A stretch of 64,000 nt of DNA from Haemaphysalis longicornis (taxonomy: Eukaryota; Arthropoda; Arachnida; Ixodida; Ixodidae): positions 282,655,717 to 282,719,716 of the forward strand of contig CM023448.1 in the NCBI GenBank assembly GCA_013339765.2. Reading direction: 5' to 3'. The notes under the pieces were generated by a model. The model saw only the letters and a program-made list of their open reading frames with translations, had not been told where the DNA came from and ran no database searches. Below, piece after piece: positions 57,505 through 64,000 of the stretch; positions within the stretch are counted from its first letter, which is position 1, and each line of letters opens with the position of its first letter. The position numbers were made by a program, and so were the translations under genes.

Positions 57505-58640
57505 CCTTTTAATTTACATTAATGATCTAACAGCCTGTATTAATGAGAGCGTTACTATTATATTATTTGCCGACAATTGCTTAGTTTACAAAAATTAAAA
57601 ATAACAATCACCAGGTTGTTTTAAATGGTAGTATAAGGGCTATTTCTGACTGGTGCGATAAGTGGCACATGAAACTTAATATCGAGAAAACAGTGCTCAT
57701 GCGCGTTACCAACAAAAAATGTCCCGCTGAATTTCAATACCGCATTAATGACGTTGTAATTGCTCAAACTGAAAGCTTTAAGTACCTGGGCGTAACACTC
57801 ACTAGACACCTAACATGGTCTAAACATATCGATGCTGTCTGCGCATCTGCTTGTCGCAAACTTGGTCTCGTCAGACACAGGCTCAAATACTCGCCCCCGC
57901 ATGTTAAACTGTTGGCTTACAACTCGTTAATTAGGTCTAGACTAGAATATGCATGTATTGTTTGGGACCCCTTCTATAAGAAAGATATTAACAAACTTGA
58001 GTAGATTAACAGACTTGCAGTTCGTTTTACGTATAATCGTTATAAAAGGTCTGATTCTCCTACCGAACTAATAAACTCAGATAGAATTAGCTCCTTAGAA
58101 TCTCGGACAAAGCTTGCTAGGCTAAAATTTCTTTTTCATCTCTGGCATCAGGACTTAAAGCTCGACTCCTCTACCTACCTTCAGCCTTCAACGACTAGAC
58201 CCACACGACATCACCATTCCTGTAGGTTAACTCCCATTTTTGCACGTACAGAGAAGTTTAAACATTCCTTCTTTCCACGAACCATAATTATTGGAATACC
58301 CTCCCCAGCCACATATTTCTTTCAAATGATGTACCCCGATCAATTGAAAATTTCCTTAACATGTAAAATTTCAGCTGTCTTGTGTTCTCCCCATTTCAGT
58401 TGCTTGTTGTATGGCGTTATAAATGGTCTTTTTTTTCCAGTTCTTCAAGTTTTTCATGCATGCCTTTTATGCCAAACCTCGGCTTTACTATACACTTGCT
58501 TTTTCCCTTGCGCTGCTTTTATTAGTTATTCTTTACTTTTTTGCTTGCAATGTTAATGTGTATCAGAATATTGTATCTGTACCCCACTCCTGCTTGGACC
58601 TCAAAAAGGCCTGCAGTATTTTGTAAATAAAAAATAAATA
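57505..58640 (+). pseudogene. CR1-like LINE, RT palm to 3' end
   Basis: Plus: FINDLTACINESVTIILF, then A-D-N-C instead of A-D-D-C at the catalytic site (57567-57580, GACAAT). Then WCDKWHMKLNIEKTVLM, SFKYLGVTLTRHLTWSKHI and LGLVRHRLKYSPPHVKLLAY, LIRSRLEYACIVWDPF, and the C-terminal region NRYKRSDSPTELINSDR, LESRTKLARLKFLFHLW to about 58320. The frame is intact over 57669-58004; a stop at 58002 and earlier stops at about 57595 break it. The 3' end TGTAAATAAAAAATAAATAA (58623 on) is the LINE tail. 5'-truncated at the palm. Distinct subfamily from the 47-kb copy. Confidence 0.88.
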
Positions 58641-59510
58641 AAACTAATCCTTTATTACTGCAACATTCCGTACGACTATTTCCATTTGCTCTCTGTTGTA
58701 CGACCTTTTCAACCACCGCATACTCAACCGCCCAGGCCTCCCGTGCTGCCAGGTATGTGGCGGTCACCCCGACATTCACTACACATATGGTCCTGTCCTC
58801 CAGCCACACACACTCCCGCAACGGTCCCTAATCCTGCAAAAGCTGGATGCTTAAACTCTTTTGGCATGGAAGCAAAAACCGAACTCCGCGAATTTCTTGC
58901 AACAGCACATGCCCTATTTTAACGTGTTCTTTGCTTCTGCTGCCATTTTCTTTTACAGCTTCTATCCAATATTCCACTTATGAAACTCCGAAGAAAGCCG
59001 GCCAATAGGAAGTGAGCGCCGAGACTGCTGCGTCGCCTGTTGCCGCCTTCCCGCGGCGTCTAAAGGGAGACAGCTGCGTAGGTGATGGGCTCTCACAAGG
59101 TGCTTTGGCTTTATCCCGCTCGTCTTGGCCTGTCCGCACCCTACAAAGCTTATCATGATCACGTATGTAAGCAACTGATATTTTAAGGCATTCCGGTTCG
59201 GTAGGGTGCACGAAAGTCATCAACAGCACTCCGGTGACGCGGGTCTGAACGCTGCCTGGCCAGGCTCAGCTGAGACAGATCCTGACTGCGTTGTGGCGTC
59301 GCCTAGTTTCCACCGGTTAATAACTGGAAGGTGGTACCGGTAATGTGAGCAATGGCAATGCTGAAAGGTTAGACGCAGTGCAAGGCTTCGCATCGCTGAA
59401 TGTACGCACACTTTGTTGGATATGTGTGCACACTGACGCCTTAGAGCAAGACATGGCAGCATCTCCACTGCGTGGATGATGGCGAGGGTGCGGAGTACGG
59501 GGACTCGAAA
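58641..59510. other. No recognisable gene
   Basis: Short Pro/His/Thr-rich plus frame at 58686-58922 and minus frames of 70-99 residues; none recognised. Confidence 0.45.
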
Positions 59511-59556
59511 TGACATCCAAGTTGCGCCCCGAGTGACATCCGATTTGCGCCCCGAC
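59511..59556 (+). repeat. Two 23-bp tandem units
   Basis: TGACATCCAAGTTGCGCCCC-GAG followed by TGACATCCGATTTGCGCCCC-GAC. Two substitutions in the first 20 positions. Confidence 0.85.
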
Positions 59557-59560
59557 CGTC

Positions 59561-59631
59561 ATTCGATCTGAGCCGTGAGTTGCACCTTGATATTCCCTAA
59601 ATGAAACTGCAACTCACGGCTCAAATCGAAT
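59561..59631. repeat. 24-bp stem hairpin
   Basis: ATTCGATCTGAGCCGTGAGT-TGCA pairs with TGCAACTCACGGCTCAAATC-GAAT across a 23-nt loop, one mismatch. Another pre-miRNA-sized inverted repeat next to a SINE; more likely a fold-back repeat. Confidence 0.8.
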
Positions 59632-59660
59632 TTCGCTTGATTTTCGCTTGATGGTGGTGT

Positions 59661-59925
59661 GCGCACGGATGGACGCGGACGGACATTGGGAGGTCCTAAG
59701 GTACTCCGCACCATTACAGGCGAGGGAGTAGGCTGGTTGACTCTGGCTTACTAACTCACGGTCGTAGCCCAATGGGTAAGACGACTGACAACTAACTCTG
59801 TCTGGTCTACCAGACACAGGCTCGAATCCTGCCGGTGCCTGTGTGGTTTTTTTGCGATTGTAATGCTATGCGCATGGACGCGGACGAACATTGTGCGGTC
59901 CTAAGGTACTTCGCACCTAAAAGCA
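59661..59925 (+). mobile_element. tRNA-like SINE between two tail repeats
   Basis: A tRNA-like core has A-box TAGCCCAATGGGTAAG (from 59765) and B-box GGCTCGAATCC (59819-59829), with a possible TCTGGTCTACCAGA hairpin before the B-box, and a T-run after it. The tail (GGACGCGGACGAACATTG, TCCTAAGGTACTTCGCACC; 59869-59920) also occurs upstream at 59661-59712 with about 90% identity, so two copies in tandem are likely, the first reduced to its tail. Not called as a tRNA gene because no acceptor stem is evident. Confidence 0.65.
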
Positions 59926-61640
59926 ACCAAAGTTAATAACACCAAGAAAGTGTCTCCGAATAAGAGGAAATAGAAAAGTGCACACGCGTTTAGAAAAAAA
60001 AAATTCTCGTCTAATGACTGTCGGCTCAACTAAAGCAATGTAGGAATAACGAGATTCCAGTAGACGTGAATCGCAGTACAGTTTTACAGATAATACCCTG
60101 AATGCCTAATATCGCTACATCCAATCCGGGACAAAATCACGAAATAAATGTTCTTACGGCCAACCCCAGAAAGTGTGCATTTTGTTTACTTTTTTTTTTT
60201 TCGATACGTACGAACAACTGATCCCACGGATTTCTTTCTCCATGCAGGACGAACGACTGTAGGAAACACATAAATGATGAAAGGTGCAGTTGGAAGAGTT
60301 CGATTTCTACTGAAGCTACCTGGTTTTAGTTTCTTCACGCTCTGTACGCCATCTGGTGATGTCTTGAATATGCACTCAGCCACGGATGAGAACTTCTCGC
60401 TGCCGTCCGCCTCGGTGCGAGCCCACCTTGCATTAATCCTTTAGGACGTGTTTTTGTCAGATGTTTCGCCTCATCCAACGTGCTGCTTTCGTAGAACGTT
60501 AGAGAACTTTGTCACATTTAAACCTATGAAGGAGGCTAGTACGCTGTCATGATAATTGAGCGGCAAGGGTGTCAGTAAGTATGTGGCGTACGATTTTGGC
60601 AAAGCGTACGACACTGGAAGAAGCCGGGAAAGAGAGAAAAAAAACTTTTTAGCGAGTTTCTACGCCATCTGATGTGCGCACAGCCGTAGGCGCAGGTATT
60701 TCGTGGCCGCCTAATCTTAAGACTGAAAGTGCTTTTGATAATGTTCTAAAGGCGTTTCATTCACTCAAGAAATTTAACAACGTGTTTTATTGACTTTTCA
60801 ACAAGGTAGGAATAAGACGACGACGGGAGAAATACTATGTCGAAAAATAACGGCCAGAAAGGGAAAGCAACTTGATGCGCTGAATGCTTGTGCGTAAAAT
60901 GCGAAACCACGGTTGAGCCTGCTCGCGAGAGGCTGTCTCGCGCGAAAGGGATCCGCCGCCAGCCGCAGCCGATTAAGCCCCGCCCGCAGACACACGTGCC
61001 TCGTCGGAACTGGCAAAGCCGCTCACCAGAAACCTGTCATTTCCGCATGACGGGCAAGAAGCGCTCCAGATTAAGTGAGCCCGCCAGTCGGGATTACGCT
61101 TGCGATTGCGCAATTAACCAGTGTCCCAGTACGCATGCTGGGGAAACAGGGAACAGCCCCAGTGCAGCAACCGACCAGGGCAGCGCACAAAATGGCGCCC
61201 CCATCCAGAGGGAGAATTATCTTTAATGTGAACGGGTGAGGTCAGCCCTGCTACACCAGATGGGGGGTGACTACGATGATGAGTGGTGAATATTAGGCTT
61301 CAGGGAGACCTCCAGAAGGAAAAAGACAAAAAAGAACGTTAAAAACGAGAAACAATGCCCCCACCCAGTTTTGTATAGGACACTGCGAAAGAGGCAGTAG
61401 CAATGCTCCTACGATCGCTTGCCTGCGAGCCAGCTGAACTAACCAACATCACATAGCGGTTTAAACTACTATTCATTTAAGCAACACATACATACCTACT
61501 GGTTCATAGCAGCAGCAATCAGTCGCCGGCCACAAATTAAATGTTAAAAAATACGCGTTCCGACTGCACCATGGAAATTTTGTTTAAAATATACCGTGGA
61601 AATCCGAAACGTCTATTTTCAGCACCCTCATGTGTAGTAG
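59926..61640. other. No recognisable gene
   Basis: T-run at 60190-60200. GC-richer frame at 60888-61226 (plus, 112 codons, ending QNGAPIQRENYL) has no recognised domain. Confidence 0.45.
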
Positions 61641-61870
61641 GCCCGGCGCAGTGGCTCAGTGGCTGAGGCGTTGTGCTCGCTGAACACGAGGGCGCCGGTT
61701 CGATACCGGAAGCGGCGGCAGTTTTTACGATGAAGGCGAAAATGGGAAAACGCCCGCGTGTTGATATTTCGGCGCCCGTTAAAAGTCTCGCCCTCGTCAA
61801 ATTTCGCCCCTAGCCGCCCACTATACGTCGCGCTTCATAGCCAAAGTGCAGCTTCGGCGCCTGAAACGGC
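61641..61870 (+). mobile_element. Ruka-like SINE, older copy
   Basis: Starts GCCCGGCGCAGTGGCTCAGT; A-box TGGCTCAGTGG at 61652-61662, B-box GGTTCGATACC at 61697-61707, then GATGAAGGCGAAAATGGG, GGCGCCCGTTAAAAGTC and TCATAGCCAAAGTGC. More substitutions than the 21.4- and 53.7-kb copies and no clear target duplication, so older. Confidence 0.82.
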
Positions 61871-62282
61871 ACAACGTTATTTGTGTTTCCGCTTTTGTTG
61901 GGAAGCCTACGGTGCTGTCATAAGCAATACTCGATTAGACCAACTCTCCTCCAGTCACTGGCCTCATATATAGTACTCATAGGCTTCTAACTTACCCACC
62001 CAACGGATCCATGCATTCACCTTTCGCCGTCGCAGTAAGAACGCTATTCTATGATAAAAAAATAATAATAAAACTTCCCGAATGAACGGCTTTAGTGAAC
62101 GCCTTGCTCACAGCTACCATTGGTTGCAGGTGGCATAGTCGGTAGTTAGGGAAACGCAGGGAAAGACAGAGGCTTATGAGGGCTTTAGCGAAGCGCACAC
62201 TGAAGCGAGCACAGCGAAGGGAAGAGTGTGGGCACTATAGCAGGCCATAAACGGCGGCCCGTCACTGAGCCGGAGGCGGCGT
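61871..62282. other. No recognisable gene
   Basis: Unique, with AATAATAATAAAA at about 62059-62073. Confidence 0.45.
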
Positions 62283-62642
62283 CTACAGTGCTTCTTCGCT
62301 TTCGAACAAGAGGCGTGTGAGCGCACCAAGGAGGTTGCGCACGCACAGGCGTCCGCCGAGGGGTGAGCGGTGGGCGGAGGTGCCCCCGGCAAAGTTCAAT
62401 AAACAAGACTTGACAGGTGGACACATATTGCGTTCTGGCGCGGCCGCTGTCTCTCGAAGAAGGACGACGGTAGACAGGGTTCCACCGCACAAAGCGCAAC
62501 GGCGGCCCTGTCGCACATACAGCGCGTCGAGAACCACTTGAGGCGCGCAGGTGGCGACACCCAAGGCGCCCAAGCTTTCGCCAGCAGGCTGAGGCGAGCG
62601 CTGCATTCCTTGCAGTGCGTTGCTCCGTTTCGCCATTTTCAT
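62283..62642 (-). CDS. Unrecognised 119-codon ORF (uncertain)
   Basis: Minus strand, ATG at 62642 with A at -3 (MKMAKRSNALQGMQRSPQPA), then VVLDALYVRQGRRCALCGGT, LSTVVLLRETAAAPERN and LCVRNLLGALTRLLFESEEA. It has one C-x-x-C and several Leu-rich stretches. No family recognised. GC-rich DNA favours open frames, and a 104-codon frame overlaps it in another phase, so it may be chance or part of a repeat. Confidence 0.2.
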   Translation of the reverse strand: MKMAKRSNALQGMQRSPQPAGESLGALGVATCAPQVVLDALYVRQGRRCALCGGTLSTVVLLRETAAAPERNMCPPVKSCLLNFAGGTSAHRSPLGGRLCVRNLLGALTRLLFESEEAL

Positions 62643-62853
62643 TGTTCCCGGAGGCAGCTCGCGCTATTCGATCCTCCGCGCTAACGCCTATTAGAAAGCA
62701 GGATGGACGGAGAGTAAAAACCGGCGCCAGACTGTGAGACTGAGATATCGGGCAAACAACTCATGGCGGCCTGTTCTTTTCGAGGGGGGGAGGGGGGGGG
62801 GAATTTAAATGAGAAGCAGCGTTATGTATAGAATCTTGCGGCGAAGCTGTATA
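62643..62853. other. Spacer with G-run
   Basis: G-rich run at about 62783-62800. Ends in GCGGCGAAGCTGTATA, the word also bounding the insert at 50.5-51.2 kb. Confidence 0.5.
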
Positions 62854-63260
62854 CAGCGTGTCCCAGCTACCATGCACGAAGATTATAGAAAAGAGCAATG
62901 ACGTTACTCGAGCAATACCTAGCGCATAATGTTTCCGGTACAGTGGAGTAGCGGCCAGTAATTTTTTTTTCGTTAATGAGATTTAATTATTTAGTAATTA
63001 ATTATTTAACTCGAGAAGTACTGCCCTAATCATTGAAGTGTCAATGAGACACTTGTAGGTACCCACGAGAGGAATCTAACTGCGGTATTTTCAGCGACGA
63101 ACTAATTGCGTACTCATTTATTTTGACTGATAAAGAAACCACGCGAAATATGAAAAAAATATGCCACGTGACGGCGCTCCCGCGCGCATCATAAAACAGC
63201 GCTTTCAAATAAGCTGATTGAAAGCAACTGCTTTGCCATCACACGTCCGGAAAGACAGCG
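62854..63260 (+). mobile_element. One end of a second mariner-type/MITE element
   Basis: TA|CAGCGTGTCCCAGCTACCAT resembles the terminus of the 49.9-kb element (CAGGGTGTTTCACCTAAC). Downstream there are parallel words (GCCACGTGACGGCGCTCCCG against ACCACGTGATATGCCCGCTT), both followed by GCG-CATCATAA/GCGTCATGATT. Only one terminus is visible; the right part is lost or replaced by the RTE LINE. No transposase. Confidence 0.55.
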
Positions 63261-63519
63261 CACCACCTTGATAAGGGTATGCATGGCACGATCAGCAACA
63301 GCAAGTTTCGCGAGGCGCGTGTGGGAGACTCGGTCGCTATTTCTTCTTGTTTTCTTTTCATTATTTCATTCTGACTATCTCAGACGCAGCCTGTTCGAGG
63401 GCATTTCTACCGCCCCCTGCCACGCTTGCCTTCTCTATAGGGATACACTATGGTTATCTTGCCTTCGCGTTACATGCCCTGCCCACGCACGTTTCTTCTT
63501 AATTTCTACTAATATGTCC
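63261..63519. other. Decayed C-terminal end of RTE LINE or spacer
   Basis: Pyrimidine-rich. On minus it should hold the RTE C-terminus, but I could not read conserved blocks here. Confidence 0.35.
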
Positions 63520-63999
63520 TTAACACGCGTTGGTTATCTGACCTACTCCGCTATCTCCTCGTCCGTTAACGTTACACCTATCCTCCTCCGTTCCGTTACT
63601 CGTCTTCCTCAATCTAAGTTGAACAATTTTAGTGAGCCTCCAAGTTTCTGCCCCGTAGGTGAGTACCGGTAAGATGCAGCTTTCATACACTTTCTTTTTC
63701 AGGGACAATGGTAGACTGCCATTCATTATCTGAGAATGCCTGCCGAATGCACTCACTCAATTCTTATCCTTCCAATTACCTCTGTCTCATGGTTGGGGTC
63801 CGGGGTCACACCTTGGCGTAAGTAGATATATTCGCTTACCACTCCTACTACCCCGCCACCTATCTCAAACCGCTGTGCTCTCCCGAGGCTATTAAGCATT
63901 ACTTTAGTTTTCTGCATATTAATTTTCAGGTCCACGGTTATACTCTGCTTGTCCAGTGCGGTAATCATGCTTTGCACTTCGTCCCCCGAGTTACTAAGC
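63520..63999 (-). pseudogene. RTE-clade LINE, RT thumb region, truncated by window
   Basis: Minus: LDKQSITVDLKINMQKTKVM, then SEYIYLRQGVTPDPNHETEV and IGRIRIE followed by a stop (63753-63977). In the next frame come LSAFGRHSQIMNGSLPLSL, KKKVYESCILPVLTYGAETW and RLTK (63756-63600). The L-P-V-L-T-Y-G-A-E-T-W block is diagnostic for RTE-clade reverse transcriptases. One frameshift/stop lies at about 63754. The catalytic FADD should lie right of the window edge. A separate copy from that at 44.5-45.4 kb. Confidence 0.85.
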
Positions 64000-64000
64000 A

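Noticed and set aside
59757..59842. A true tRNA gene
   Set aside because: A- and B-box-like words exist, but no acceptor stem pairing or proper anticodon arm was found; fits a SINE.

Overview
The window looks like eukaryotic, gene-poor and repeat-dense chromosomal DNA, most likely from a hard tick (Ixodidae). The best pointers are three near-complete and one truncated copy of a tRNA-derived SINE matching the ixodid Ruka family as I remember it (21.4, 44.3, 53.7 and 61.6 kb). Two of these have exact 12-13 bp target-site duplications. There are also relics of several arthropod-type LINE clades, MITEs with long terminal inverted repeats, and long microsatellites. I see no operons, no prokaryotic signals, no rRNA, no canonical tRNA gene and no complete multi-exon host gene. 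At most one exon candidate (45.8-46.4 kb, minus strand) and two short ORFs could belong to host genes.

0-13 kb: a Mutator-like transposase C-terminal relic, a 140-bp near-perfect palindrome set between two TA microsatellites, a GC-rich dispersed repeat, a LINE tail, TA arrays and a poly-C tract, and a Tx1/L1-group reverse-transcriptase fragment. 14-21.7 kb: a nested composite (TIR element, fold-back, LINE endonuclease fragment and a twice-repeated tRNA-like SINE), a PIF1/Helitron-like helicase C-terminus, two LINE 3' ends (one with an RNase H segment), and a Ruka SINE. 23-30 kb: long CA/TG and CACACG arrays, a 25-bp-stem hairpin, a Tigger/pogo-like element, a small MITE carrying a tRNA-like core, and a two-unit tandem repeat of about 180 bp.

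30.3-43.4 kb: the most distinctive structure, a large inverted duplication. Each arm (about 2.5-2.7 kb) carries an intronless ORF derived from the deubiquitinase USP47. The arms face each other across about 8 kb, which holds a GA array, a MITE, a LINE ORF1 fragment with a degenerate 2A-like motif, and a gypsy integrase relic. The USP47-like parts of the arms are nearly identical, while their outer flanks are clearly diverged.

43.6-64 kb: an RTE LINE split by a degenerate GATTAAGG-type array into which a Ruka SINE has inserted; the exon candidate; a CR1/L2-like LINE; a 3.05-kb Tc1/mariner-superfamily element with about 430-bp inverted repeats, TA duplications and a broken DD41D-type transposase with a further nested insertion; another Ruka; a second CR1-like LINE; hairpins and tRNA-like SINEs; and a second RTE LINE running off the right edge.

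Family names come from motif recognition by eye. No search was run, and nearly all coding relics are broken by stops or frameshifts.
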